Source of the DNA: Nipponacmea schrenckii
Taxonomy: Eukaryota; Mollusca; Gastropoda; Lottiidae
NCBI GenBank assembly: GCA_030562195.1
Contig: JAUJPP010000012.1
Span: 23,891,976 to 23,955,975 of the forward strand
Reading direction: 5' to 3'
Length of the DNA: 64,000 nucleotides
Under the pieces are notes generated by a model. That model was not told the origin of the DNA. It did not search any database and saw nothing but the letters and a program-made list of their open reading frames with translations. The position numbers were made by a program, and so were the translations under genes. Positions 48,375-60,671 of the stretch are shown here, one piece after another. The first letter of the stretch is position 1. Each line of letters opens with the position of its first letter.

Positions 48375-49605
48375 ATCACTGACAGACATTCCCCCAGGGG
48401 GGGGGGGGAGTGGGGGGTGAAGTATCCCCAATATTTTCTAGAAGAATAATTTCAGACTGAAGTCATCTTTGAACATATTAATAATTTAACTTTACAAGGA
48501 TAACATAATTCTACCTTATCACTGACAGACATTGGGGGGTGGGGGGAGTGGGGGGTGAAGTATCCCCAATATGTTCTAGAAGAATAGTTTCAGACTTAAG
48601 TCATCTTTGAACATAAATAAATTAAATTTACAAGGATAACATAATTCTACCTTATCACTTACAGACATTGGGGGGTGGGGGGAGTGGGGGGTGAAGTATC
48701 CCCAATATGTTCTAGAAGAATAATTTCAGACTGAAGTCATCTTTGAACATATTAATAAAATTTTAAATTTACAAGGATAACATAGATTCTACCTTATCAC
48801 TTACAGACATTGGGGGGTGGGGGGAGGGGGGGTGAAGTATCCCCAATATGTTCTAGAAGAATAATTTCAGACTTAAGTCATCTTTGAACATAAATAAATT
48901 AACTTTACAAGGATAGCATAATTCTACCTTATCACTGACAGACATTGGGGGGTGGGGGGAGTGGGGGGTGAAGTATCCCCAATATGTTCTAGAAGAATAA
49001 TTTCAGACTTAAGTCATCTTTGAACATAAATAAATTAACTTTACAAGGATAACATAGATTCTACCTTATCACTGACAGACATTGGGGGGTGGGGGGGTGG
49101 GGGGTGAAGTATCCCCAATATGTTCTAGAAGAATAATTTCAGACTTAAGTCATCTTTGAACATATTAATAATTTAACTTTACAAGGATAACATAATTCTA
49201 CCTTATCACTTACAGACATTGGGGGGGGGGGGAGTGGGGGGTGAAGTATCCCCAATATGTTCTAGAAGAATAATTTCAGACTTAAGTCATCTTTGAACAT
49301 ATTAATAATTTAACTTTACAAGGATAACATAATTCTACCTTATCACTGACAGACATTGGGGGGTGGGGGGTGAAGTATCCCCAATATGTTCTAGAAGAAT
49401 AATTTCAGACTTAAGTCATCTTTGAACATAAATAAATTAACTTTACAAGGATAGCATAATTCTACCTTATCACTGACAGACATTGGGGGGGGGGGGGGGG
49501 TGGGGGGTGAAGTATCCCCAATATGTTCTAGAAGAATAATTTCAGACTTAAGTCATCTTTGAACATAAATAAATTAACTTTACAAGGATAACATAGATTC
49601 TACCT
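48375..49605. repeat. About 136-bp minisatellite with a G-run block, nine copies
   Basis: Units recur near 48380, 48524, 48660, 48804, 48940, 49074, 49211, 49346 and 49474. Each has GACAGACATT, a block of three or more G6 runs (GGGGGGTGGGGGGAGTGGGG), TGAAGTATCCCCAATATGTT, CTAGAAGAATAATTTCAGAC and TTTACAAGGATAACATAATT. The G block varies in length between units and fits a G-quadruplex pattern on the plus strand. The TTTACAAGGATAACA piece is shared with element C. Confidence 0.9.
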
Positions 49606-49844
49606 TATAAGAACATTAAACAGTTAAATATCAAGTTATCTTTTTACCAGTTACCAGTTCTTTAAAAAATGATAAAATATTTTACCTTTATCACTTATCA
49701 CAATGAAAAGTATGATTTCAGGTTATCAATTTAAATAGTTCCTCTTGAGCGTGTGGGTATAAATAAATAAATAAAAAAGTTAAGACGTTTAAAATGTTAC
49801 TTTGGACTTATGTGCAGAAGAGTAGGATGTAAAACTCCATTCGT

Positions 49845-50215
49845 TTCTTTAGACATGTGGGTGTAAATATAATTAAAAGTTTTAAATTGATTAAACATAA
49901 TTCTACCTTTAACACTTTTTAAAAGTAAGTTAGTTTGAACATGTGGGTGTAAATATAATTAAAAGTTTTAAATTGATTAAACATAATTCTACCTTTAACA
50001 CTTTTTAAAAGTAAGTTAGTTTGAACATGTGGGTGTTAATAAAATAAGTTTTAAATTGATTAAACATAATTCTACCTTTAACACTTTTTAAAAGTAAGTT
50101 AGTTTGAACATGTGGGTGTAAATATAATTAAAAGTTTTAAATTGATTAAACATAATTCTACCTTTAACACTTTTTAAAAGTTAGTTAGTTTGAACATGTG
50201 GGTGTTAACAATGTA
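49845..50215. repeat. About 87-bp tandem repeat, four copies
   Basis: Unit: ACATGTGGGTGTAAATATAA, TTAAAAGTTTTAAATTGATT, AAACATAATTCTACCTTTAA, CACTTTTTAAAAGTAAGTTA. The piece CATAATTCTACCTT also occurs in the 136-bp units just upstream. A SINE tail (AGTAGGATGTAAAACTCCAT) sits at about 49815. Confidence 0.85.
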
Positions 50216-50369
50216 AATAATTCAAGTTTAAAATGATAAAACTGACAAGTCAAGTTTGAAATATACCGGGGAGAGATATAGATTATATTTGTACCAACTT
50301 CTACCTTACTCTAAAATTAGGACAAACGTAATCTTTCAACATCTTACAACTATCTCTATATCACCCAGT

Positions 50370-50725
50370 TAATACTAGTCCTTTGGAGAGTTAACATGGT
50401 TTTTGTGGAGAAGGATTTATTATTTTAGAGCCTTCACATTTTGTATTTGGATTTACTGTACCTTACTCGGGGTCACTAGGACAATCTTTATCTACTTTAG
50501 ACATATCTATATATATCAGTCAGTTGTTACAAGTCCTTTGGAGAGTTAACATGGTTTTTGTGGAGTAGGATTTATTATTTTAGAGCCTTCACATTTTGTA
50601 TTTGGATTTACTGTACCTTACTTGTGGTCACTAGGACAATCTTTATCTACTTTAGACATATCTATATATATCAGTCAGTTGTTACAAGTCCTTTAGAGAG
50701 TTAACATTGTTTTGGTGGACTGCTC
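50370..50725. repeat. About 178-bp duplication, two copies plus a partial
   Basis: Copies share AGTCCTTTGGAGAGTTAACA, GGATTTATTATTTTAGAGCC, TTCACATTTTGTATTTGGAT and ACATATCTATATATATCAGT. Confidence 0.8.
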
Positions 50726-51528
50726 TATAATCATTTACAGTTGTATGGGATCTACCTGTTATCAGTTAATACTGTAAAAGTTTTTGAGAGTTAACATTGT
50801 GCACTTGCATACCAGTGATTTTTGTCTTAGTGGACAATATTTGTTATAATTTTGGAGTGTACACATTTCTTATGAACTGAGCTTTAGCCAATAAACTTTT
50901 GATACCTGTGATTAAACAGATTTAGTATATTTTTGGAAACTTACTCACTATTTGAGGAAATATTTTTCTGATTTCGTAAATTTTCAGTTTTGTTAAAAGT
51001 AGGCAATACAAAGTTCGAGGTCATCGCGATATATATTTATCAAGTGATAGGGAATTCCGAGAAAAATGAAATCATTCGAAAATAATTTTGGTCAAATTTT
51101 CTAGTGAGATAGCCTTAGCTTGTAACACTCTACTAATGTGTTTGTTAACTCGAAATCCTTTCAGAGAGTTCACATGAAAAGTGTTATCAATTTTGGATAG
51201 GGAAATTGGATGATTGACAACATGTCTATTGACACTTTCTCTTTAAATATCATTTTAACTTGAAATCAACTTTGTAACACTTTGTGATAATTCTTTAGGG
51301 AAATAATGTTTTTATTAAATAAATTATTTGACAGTGTAATGGATTTTTGATTTAGTAAAAAAGGACTTTGTTGATAATTTTTTGAAACTGTGTGTGAATT
51401 TGATTATATTTATAAAGTGATGATGCCTTAATCAAGTTTGTGGAAGTACCATCAATATAAACTATATATTATTGGATATAACAGAAAATATTGTTCATGT
51501 CCTTGGATTGTGTTGTATTTAAAAGAAA

Positions 51529-51596
51529 ATGGCTGTAAATTTAGGTTATGAGTGTAAAAGTATTTGGTGTCTAAAATCATGTAAACTTGAAGATAG
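51529..51596 (+). CDS. Candidate alternative first coding exon of the unrecognised gene
   Basis: ATG opens 22 codons plus two bases to a GTAGGT donor, phase 2, exactly what the exon at 55199 requires (AG|G). The peptide begins MAVNLGYECKSIWCLKSCK and would continue R-CDVCKM, placing five Cys within about 25 residues. The phase match alone has a one-in-three chance, so the call rests on this plus the donor and proximity. Confidence 0.35.
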
Positions 51597-51724
51597 GTAG
51601 GTTTTGAAATTTTTATTTTTTATTTGTCCCTTATCCCTTTTTAAAATAGCAACCTCTCTATTTCACTCATAATTATTTGATTTATAAGCTTACCCAAGCA
51701 ACTAGTGAAGCGGTGGTTATAAAG

Positions 51725-51748
51725 TGACGTCACATAATGTTGACGTCA
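51725..51748. promoter_or_regulatory. Two consensus CRE sites (TGACGTCA)
   Basis: TGACGTCA at 51725-51732 and 51741-51748, 16 bp apart. About 100 bp downstream a GTAAGT donor at 51854 could end a non-coding first exon. CRE octamers bind CREB/ATF proteins in animals; function here is inferred from consensus only. Confidence 0.4.
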
Positions 51749-51884
51749 TACTTAATGTTTGTATTTGCGCCACCTTTATAACAACGAAAATATTTGTTCA
51801 CTCCTTCATCAATTATTGTAAAATCATTCTCAAGAAATCCTACAAGAAGTGAAGTAAGTTTGTAGGTGGTAAGTAATTGTATGT

Positions 51885-52340
51885 TAAAAGTTGACTTTGG
51901 ACTAGGTTTAACTTATAATTTTAGGATGATTTTAAAACAAGATTTACGAGCTTTAGAATCTAGTACAAGCTAGGCGTATCCATTGATATTTAGTCTAGAT
52001 ACAAGAACTGTTAGGTTGTTACTGAGTAGGTTTGACTTTGGACTAGGTTTTACCCAAAATGTAACGATGACTTAAAGACAGATTTTCTAGTACAAGCTAG
52101 GCGTATCCATTGATATTTAGTCTAGATACAAGAACTGTTAGTTTGGTTGTGTAGGTTTTGCAGTAATAGGTTTGACTTTGGACTTGGTTTTACCCAAAAT
52201 GTAACGATGACTTAAAGACAGATTTTCTAGTACAAGCTAGGCGTATCCATTGATATTTAGTCTATACAAGAACTGTTAGTTTGGTTTTGTAGGTTGTTGC
52301 AGTAATAGGTTTGACTTTGGACTTGGTTTTACCTAAAATT
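51885..52340. repeat. About 125-bp tandem repeat, three to four copies
   Basis: Unit pieces: AGGTTTGACTTTGGACTAGG, TTTTACCCAAAATGTAACGA, GATTTTCTAGTACAAGCTAG, GCGTATCCATTGATATTTAG. Diverged remnants continue to about 52800. Confidence 0.8.
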
Positions 52341-52389
52341 TAACAATGACTTTAAAACTAGAATTGTATAAAATTGTCCTGTTTGATTA

Positions 52390-52414
52390 CGTTTCAGCTT
52401 GATGTCTTCGTCAG
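52390..52414 (-). ncRNA. Hammerhead-like motif, second variant
   Basis: The minus strand reads CTGACGA, AGACATCAAGCT, GAAACGTA. This fits the CUGANGA and GAAA core with an ACGU self-complementary stem III, but stem II is only two or so base pairs. Probably a remnant of a dispersed retroelement. Confidence 0.35.
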
Positions 52415-53714
52415 AAACACTCAGAATAGTCAATGATCACATTTTTCTCGTCCTTCTATTTCTAAATTTCAGTTTAGATTGTTTTTCGGTTGACACGACT
52501 TTCTGGTACAAGCTAGGTTTATTAACTAAAATTTAGTCTATACAAGAATTGTTAGTTCGGTAGGTGTAGGTTATTGCTAATTGAACGAGGATTTTAAACC
52601 ATGATTTAGGCTACTAGTTCAATAATCTAGTACCTTACCAAACTAGGCAAAATTAATTAATCTTATTTCTAATTAATACCTTTTTTTAATTATTCAATTA
52701 AATAACTATTATTAAATTATTTTAGTCCAAACAAAAATTATAAAGTGTGTGTTTGTAGTTAATTAAAATTGAATTGCTGAATATAGGTTTGACTTTGGAC
52801 TCAATTCAACCCAAATTTGACAATTATTTAAAAACGAGAATAACTTGTTAAAAAAATACAATGTGCTGTATATATAGTCTATACTATACAAGATTTGGAG
52901 TTGAATATAGGATTGGCGCGGGTTTCCAAACAAATTTTACAACTTGATAAAGGGCATTCAAGCTCGAAACGTCGTACATAAACTATATATATATATCTTC
53001 ATATGGTTCTCATTCTATTTAGTTGGGTAAGATAGTCAGAATCAGTGTAACCGACTCTCTACACATCTATAAATTTTACAACTGTATAAAAAACAGGAAT
53101 ATACTATAAAATATGTACTATAAAATAGTCGTAATGTAATATATAATGTTTTCTGTTGTATGTAATATCGCCTCAAGCTGGTCATGATACCCTTATAATG
53201 ATATAGATTGTGATTTAATAACTTGATTACTGTCATCGTTACAGACCTCCTGATCAACCAGCTCTCTTACTTTTCTTATATATTCAACAAATCTTCCTGT
53301 TCTAGATGGTAATAGGTTTTATTTTGATAAGTGTTAAGGGTTTAATATTAAATAAATATTCCATTTCTATATGGAATATGACCTAAGGTTTTATTTTTGA
53401 TAAGTGTTACAGGTTTAACAAAATGACAAATCATTGTTATGACCCCTCTGAGGTACGGTATATTTTGAAAGTGACATAATTTTGTTGTGAGGGGTAAGGT
53501 TTGTTTTTTACGGTTATTTGAACAATGATGACCAAGCTATTTTTTTTACTACGCAATATTTATTTGTTTATCTACCTATCTGTCTATTTAAAAGAGATTA
53601 TTTTATATTTTATAGTTACTATAAAACTAGACACTATAAAAGTTACTGATGGTAACAAGGAAAATGCGTTCAAGTGAAAAAATATATATCTTTCTTCAAA
53701 TCTCTCTGTTAAAG

Positions 53715-53812
53715 GCAGAGCTGTGGTGGTTCAGTGAGTTAGATGCTTGCTCCCTAACCTAAATTCTGTGCTAGGGTACCAGGGTTCAACATCATCAGCT
53801 GTTTATCAAGTC
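53715..53812 (+). repeat. SINE tRNA-like head only
   Basis: GAGCTGTGGTGGTTCAGTGA, GTTAGATGCTTGCTCCCTAA and a B-box-like CCAGGGTTCAACATC. The body is missing. Confidence 0.65.
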
Positions 53813-54904
53813 ATTTTAACAAATTTATTTAAGTTTTTGTAGTAATATCAATCAAAAATGCATGAACAATTCAAACAAATTAGTTCATTTGCAACAAAAA
53901 TGTCCCAAACATCAAATATGCTATCAGTCATTTTGGAGCTTCAATCAGACATGACTGGCAAGTATGAATGAATTAACAGGCCTGGCTTACATTCAACTAC
54001 AATGATTGCCTAGGCTTGTCCCTTGATTGCCTTTTTTCTGTGTTGACAGATTTATGTTAATTTGTTTACCAATCCCGGAGAAAATTAACATATTCATTGC
54101 TAGCCTCATTTGAACTCTGTTTATTTGTACAGTTGTTTACTAAATTATGCAAATTTGTTTATTTGGATGAAGTACACAAAACAAGGGTTCATTTAAGGAT
54201 TGCTAATTAGCATAAACATCCATGTTAGACCTCTGACCTCTGTTTATTTACTGGACAGTAATTTGTTTACTTCCGGTACTATATATGCAAATTTGTTTAC
54301 TACTTTATGCTAATTTTTTGTATATTTCTTCCACACTATTGGTGTGAGTTGATGTTTAGATAAACAAATGATGACCAAACTTGACCTGCCTAGTGGCTTG
54401 TTGTCATATTTGTTTACTTCTATATGTAAATTTGTTTATGAACTTATTCTAATTGGCTGACCTTCTATCTAAACCAGTTGCTTTGTTTATTTGAGAATCT
54501 GTTACTTATTTATCAGGGAAATTAATTGAAATCAGCTGATCTAAGCCCTGTAGCAGCTGATCTAAGCCTTGTAGCAGCTGATATCTTGATTGATCTAAAG
54601 GATTAATGATATTTATTAACCCTTTATCAGTCGTATCTTATTACTATTACTCATATATCATATCTAGGCCTTGCTACTTGGAGTATTTGTAAATGATATA
54701 TTACTGTGCTTAGTGTATACCAATTACCAATTGAAATGGTATAGTTTGTAATATGTATAGCATAGAATACAGTTGTATATAAACACAGGGATTTATAGCT
54801 TATAAGCAAGTGAGGAAATCATACAATTAGAAATTGGATACATGTAGAGTGAAGGACATTTCACTCCTATTTCTTAAGGTTTTATTTTTCTATTGGGTCA
54901 GTGA

Positions 54905-55135
54905 TTTTCTTGCATTTAGTAAATTCATTTATTCATTCATTTGTTTTTTATTTAACTATGTATTGAAACAGTAGCTTCATTTATTCATTTGCTCCTTTCT
55001 TCCTTTCTGTCTATTCATTCTTTCAATTGGTTATTAGTTAATGTACAAGGTCATTTCATTCATTCATTTATTTAACTGATTCTTTCTCTCTATTCATTCT
55101 TTCTCTCTATTCATTTATTGAAATAATTGTGAATA
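54905..55135. repeat. (ATTC/TTTC)n degenerate microsatellite
   Basis: Runs of TTCATTTATTCATTC and CTTTCTCTCTATTCATTC, ending about 60 bp before the exon at 55199. Confidence 0.75.
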
Positions 55136-55198
55136 TCAGTCAACTAATTATTCCTTCACCTTTGTCATTCCTCTAATTTCTCCTTCTGTCTATTCCAG

Positions 55199-55337
55199 GT
55201 GTGACGTATGTAAGATGAATATACCTCACCGTATTCTCACCCCAGATGATGGGGGTGGGGGCAAATCTATCATCAAATCAGTGGAGAGTGACAGCAGTGG
55301 GGAGACGTTTTTATCACCCCACAGAGATACATTAGAT
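55199..55337 (+). CDS. Third coding exon of the unrecognised gene
   Basis: Acceptor TATTCCAG, donor GTAAGT; 139 nt from phase 2 to phase 0. It encodes (R)CDVCKMNIPHRILTPDD, GGGGKSIIKSVESDSSGE and TFLSPHRDTLD. The acidic Ser cluster SVESDSSGE looks like a CK2-type site, an inference from consensus. The internal ATG at 55214 could also serve as a start if a non-coding exon is used. GC content is clearly above its surroundings. No family was recognised; the next exon was not found before 64000. Confidence 0.7.
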
Positions 55338-56224
55338 GTAAGTTTATTTTAATTATGCACATGCATTCTTACAAGTGACCTGTATTAAGTTTTTTTTTTA
55401 TGCACAATCATTTCTATTAGTGGCCTACTTAACACATTTCCACATCAATTACTCTAATATATATTTGAATAAAGATAGAGTAACCCATCTTTAAATGGTT
55501 TCAGGTGTTAAAGTAGGTTTCATTTCATACATGCACATGCAAAACTCATCAAAAGAAAGATGAATAGTAAGACAAAGTGCTTTCATTTACCTGAACATAA
55601 AACACAAGATTTATTAGTTTTCATGCTAACATGCAATTAAAATCGTCTAGCAGATGTTCAGGTTAAAGGTCAAGGTTGTACATACATTAGCCAAGAATCA
55701 TTAGTCTTGACTAGAATGTTAACTGTAATGCATTTTGACATGTCAGAGTTTTTGTGAAACCAGTTTGGTAAATTTGGCAGTCTTTCATTATAATATATAA
55801 AGGCTTTCTTATTTACATGAAACACACCTTCATTGCACACATCTCCCATTCATTAGCTGACTTTGTTCTGATTTGAAAGGGATGTTGATATAATATTTGC
55901 CATTCATGTCTGACTAAATATCTACATAGTTAGATTTATTGTTTAAATATTACACTACCCTATATAAACATTCAAAAATGCCTTCCCCAAAGGCTTGATA
56001 AGTCTTAACATTAGACAGTCATAAACCAACATTATAAACCCCTCCCCTCCCTCACTCCTCCCCTAGGGCTAGATTAAGTTGACATGAGAATATCATAAAC
56101 ATTTAAAAACAATTAGAGAGAGTTATCTAATCTTGATTAAGTCATTAACATTCAACGTTTTTTACCCCTGGGCAAGGTGTTTTTATAATATAGGTAATTC
56201 CATTTCTCTGTTTGTTCCTACCCT

Positions 56225-56345
56225 AGGGCTTCATGCACCATTTGTCCCGACCCTGGAGTGTCATGCACCGTTTGTCTCCACCCAAGAGCGTCATGCACCA
56301 TTTGTCCCTACCATAAGTCTTCATGCATCATTTTCCTCTACTAGG
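56225..56345. repeat. About 36-bp repeat, four copies
   Basis: Four imperfect units of GTCATGCACCATTTGTCCC separated by CTACCCTAGGGCTT-like spacers. Confidence 0.65.
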
Positions 56346-56594
56346 GGATCACAATTAGGTTGGCAAATAGCCTTGCAAAGACATCATTCACCCCTATGTA
56401 TTGACTACTGTCTGGATGTAAAACTCCATTTTCTTTCATATACTGTTTGAAAGAATAGAATTAAATACGTGTCTGTAAATTACGTCTTTTAAAACTGTTT
56501 TCAAATTATACAACAGAAAAAGATGTGTACGTGCGTTTATAATTCAAAGCAACTTTTAAAAATTAACCGATATATGAAAGAACATTATAATGAT

Positions 56595-56905
56595 TGACAG
56601 TTGTGGTGAAAATTTCCCTCATTGCACACTGCATGGCATTGCCTTTTAAAGTCAATGTGTTCGTGCGTTTTAGAGTTTTGTAGATTGACCGATATTTGAA
56701 AAGTACATTATAATAATTGACTGAGATATCGAGGTTCTATTAGGTCCTGGTGAAAATTCACTCATTGAACACTGCATGCAATTATTATTTATATTAATAG
56801 TCCATATGTTCGTGCGTTTAGTTTTTTGAACATGGACTGATATATGAAAGTACATTATAATATTTGACTGAGATATTGAGGTTCTATTACTATTGTGTAT
56901 ATTAT
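56595..56905 (+). repeat. SINE 3' body piece and local duplications
   Basis: TTTCCCTCATTGCACACTGC at about 56618 and a diverged CTCATTGAACACTGCATGCA at about 56761. Both lie within a twice-repeated GTTCGTGCGTTT / ACATTATAATATTTGACTGA unit. Confidence 0.55.
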
Positions 56906-57204
56906 TTAACGTGTGTGGGAGAGCTCGGCAGTGAAAAACAAGTCTATATTTAGACCCTGGCACCGGTACAAATGGCTTATTACAGACCACAAATATAGAA
57001 TTTATTCTGATTATACCGCTTGGGGTTATTGAACTGTAGACAAATATTTACTGACTTCTGTGGTCTGTATACATGCGCTGTTGGCGTAATAGCATTGAAT
57101 TTCAACAGTGTAGGTGTATCTGTAAGCAATATCGTCATGGTAATGATGTGTTCCCTCTTGTGTAGCTGCCAGAGAATGGACACAAGTTCATCGTTTAACT
57201 GTTT

Positions 57205-57365
57205 TTAGCCCATTAGGTGCAGAAGAGCGGGACGTAAAATTCCATTCATTGTCTTCATTAGCCCATAAGGTGCAGGAGAGTAGGATGTAAAACTCCATTC
57301 ATTTCCAGTCTTGATAAGCCGATTAGGTGAAGAAGTGTAGGAAGTAAAACTCTATTTCATTTAAT
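57205..57365 (+). repeat. Three tandem SINE tails
   Basis: Three successive copies of AGCCCATTAGGTGCAGAAGA, GTAGGATGTAAAACTCCATT at about 57209, 57255 and 57318. The family's 3' end has been amplified in tandem. Confidence 0.75.
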
Positions 57366-58050
57366 TTTTTATGGGAATACAAACAACCCACAAGGGAACA
57401 AACCTATGTATACCAGACCTTACCTCCTTTCAATAGTCGCCATACTGAATAATATTGAGGGAGGGCTGTAGCACTTTTGGTTAGAGGGTTGAAATCTCGG
57501 ATATGAAGTCATTCATCAGTGAACTTACCTGGTGTCATAAAGTAACAGAATTCCTGTAAAATCTGGAAAAATTCATAGAACTAAGGAATTATTGAAAAAT
57601 GATTGATCCTTTTATTAACCAATAAAAATGACATTCTGTAACCCCATTTATAGCCTTGAATTGCCGACCTAAACAAACCAACAATACCTTTTTTATATTA
57701 ATCAGATTGGTAAAAGGGTCATAGTTCAAGCTTCAAATTTATTATTAAAAAAATAGCATTCTTGAGGCCACAATCGCAACCTTGAATTGTCAATCTAAAA
57801 AAAGACGACATCAAAAGACATTGTTAACCTAGTTGATTTGCATTAGATTGAACGACAGTAAAACTATTTTTACTTGTTCAGCAATACTAAAATATGACTT
57901 AATTATTCATGTATGACCTCAAGGTCAATAACTCTATGGTTATTGAACGGTTTGATTTCTCGGTTATTGAACAAGTGATATCTTGTTTAATGTTCAATAC
58001 ATAGATTACATCAACATGTCCTACAATCGGGCAGTTTTTATTGCACATTA

Positions 58051-58448
58051 TTGGTATTGATCTTACAAGGATAACAAGTTAGGTTCACAGTTTAGGATCC
58101 TTTCTACCAGCTGGTCCCTGGTCAAACCTCTTGGTATTGATCTTACAAGGATAACAACTTAGGTTCACAGTTAAGGATCCTTTCTACCAGCTGGTCCTTG
58201 GTCAAACCTCTTGGTATTGATTTTACAAGGATAACAACTTAGGTTCACAGTTAAGGATGCTTTCTATCAGCTGTCCTTGGTCAAACCTGTTGGTATTGAT
58301 TTTATAAGGATAACAACTTAGGTTCACAGTTAAGGATGCTTTCTACCAGCTGGTCCTTGGTCAAACCTCTTGGTATTGATTTTACAAGGATAACAACTTA
58401 GGTTCACAGTTAAGGATCCTTTCTACCAGCTGGTCCTTGATCAAACTC
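58051..58448 (+). mobile_element. Element C, five 80-bp core repeats
   Basis: Units start TTGGTATTGATTTTACAAGG at 80-bp steps (58051, 58131 and on), with CAGTTAAGGATCCTTTCTAC, CAGCTGGTCCTTGGTCAAAC. The central AAGGATCCTT is a palindrome. This is the longest array in the window. Confidence 0.9.
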
Positions 58449-58689
58449 CCCTCAGTGCACTGTAGCTTGTCCAATGATCTGATTAGTCTATAGAACAATA
58501 TAATATTATGAAACTAAGTTTAACCTTGTGTTTGTTATTCTACCTTTATCTGTTTGATATCTTCGAGGAACCTTCAACTTTGACCTAATATTTTGACTAT
58601 GATAATGCTATCATGGTGTCAAATTACCAAAAAAGTTGCGCATTATGAAATTTTCCATCAAATCTGCCTGCTTTTATAAAATCATGATC

Positions 58690-58885
58690 AAGTCAGGACT
58701 GTTGATTTGACTGTATTTACCAGTCATGTCAGACTAGAGCTCTAGACTGTTGATTTGACTATTTACCAGCCATGTTTGACTAGAGCTCTAGACTGTTGAT
58801 TTGACTATTTACCAGCCATGTCTGACTAGAGCTCTAGACTGTTGATTTGATTGTATTTACCAGTCATGTCTGACAAGAGCTCTAT
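58690..58885. repeat. About 46-55-bp tandem repeat, four copies
   Basis: Units of GACTGTTGATTTGACT, ATTTACCAGCCATGTCTGAC and TAGAGCTCTA. Confidence 0.8.
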
Positions 58886-59464
58886 AATTGATTTAACTCT
58901 CCTTGCAATTTGATTTGATGCAGAAAAATAGGATGTAAAACTCTATTATTACATTTACTGTTCAGTATAAGATTTTAAATAATAGTATTTGATCATTCAT
59001 TAATTTTTTTTTCAAAAATTTTCCTGCAGTAAACAACAAACTAGAAAACAAAGTTTGTACTTAAAAAGATTTCCTATTTTGGGAATGTAGATTATGGACG
59101 CCCACTCTTTCTAGTAAAAAGTTTTCCAGTCTGGTTTAAATTATCAGTAATATTTAGATTGGGGGGGTTACATCAGTACAGTGAGATAAAAACGGTGTGT
59201 GTAATTTGCCAACTGTTTAACGTCAACTTCAAAATTGTTCTTCCTTTAGTGGCATTTAGTAATTGGTAGATACAATAACTGGACACAATTTCTTGATAAA
59301 GATGAGAGTTTCCGCGTAGAAACGTCACAAGTTATTTAATAAAGTAATTGTTATCTATATAATTATGTTTAGTTACGGGGATCTTTATTGTATTTGTTAA
59401 AAGCATAATATAGTATTTATGATTAGAAAATACCCTGATTGGAAAAAAAATAGAAAATTGCTTG

Positions 59465-59825
59465 TGTCTTGACAAAATTTCCCTCATTGCACACTGCATA
59501 AAATGTCTTCCATACAGAAGCCAGTGTAGAAAATTGGAATGTAAAAGTATTTATTCCTGGATCTTTTGGTTAGTGAGTGAAAACCCCAACACAATGAGCT
59601 ACACCCCACCCCCAAATAACAAACAGTTCCAGGTCTTGTTTCATTTCAAATGAAGAATCGTACTTAACTTTACAAGTAAGTTTAATAATTGTTCGTTCCC
59701 AGGGGATATTGGTACCCTACCCCCAAATAACAAACTTGAGATCCAGGTCTTGTTTCATTTCAAATGAAGAATTGTACTTAACTTTACAAGTAAGTTTAAT
59801 TGTTCGTTCCCAGGGGATATTGGTT
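59465..59825 (+). repeat. SINE tail followed by a 115-bp direct duplication
   Basis: A SINE 3' piece (TTTCCCTCATTGCACACTGC) is at about 59478. Then two copies share CCCCCAAATAACAAAC, CAGGTCTTGTTTCATTTCAA, ATGAAGAAT and TTCGTTCCCAGGGGATATTG. Confidence 0.7.
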
Positions 59826-60671
59826 TATAAATAAGCACTTAATCCATCTTTTCATTGAGGATAAAGTATCTCTTAACTTAAACTGCCTACTTTTAATAAT
59901 TCTTTACCGTTTCCTGTTGCTTGGTTACAAGCCTTCAGGTTCCCAATGCCAGAAGAAGCATTTGCATGTTGGCTGTCGGAACGTTTTTCTGAGACTTTTT
60001 CTAAATTGTATCAGTTCTTTAGTGTTTAATGCAGTTTTTCGGAAATTTCTTTTAACGTTCAATTGCACATAAATTTCAAAAACAAACGAATAAGTGAATT
60101 TGTTCAAAAAGTAACTTTGTTTTGCATTCGATTTTAATTTTCTTGTGTAATGGAGTATTAATATCTGATGTATAGTTGGACCAGATGGAGAAAAATTTGA
60201 CTTTTAAATTTCCATTTTGAATTTTTTGTCATGATTTTGTGTGTGATTTGATTGTTATTTCTGCGTAGAAAAATAAAACATAATCTAATATTAAATCTGA
60301 CCGAGAAATGCGAAACTGTTTTAGGAGATTAATCCTGGCTTAGATCAAGATAGATTAAGAAAGATTAGTGAAGGCAGACAGGTGGAAATAATATTATAAT
60401 ATTTTGTAAAGTAGAATTAAACGGGTGACCGAGATAGAGATTGTGAGGTGTTTAAACTCCGTGGTACAGCAACCAAGATGTTTTATTGTTGAGTTATATA
60501 TAAATGTGATGGACTTGTGAACACTCTAGGTTATATTGTGAGAATTTTGACTGTTTCATTAAGAGTTATTGGGTTTTAAAACATTTCCCTTTGCCTCTGG
60601 TGTGCTTTCAGCTGTAGTGTACTTTAACACTCTAGATTATATATGGGCTGTTGGATGTAAGGCTCTACTTG

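Noticed and set aside
52940..52975. Motif TTGATAAAGGGCATTCAAGC then TCGAAACGTCG as a hammerhead
   Set aside because: The core reads CUUGAUAAAG instead of CUGAUGA, so the catalytic residues are not all present. Likewise the similar motif near 59292. Possibly a distant relative, not called.
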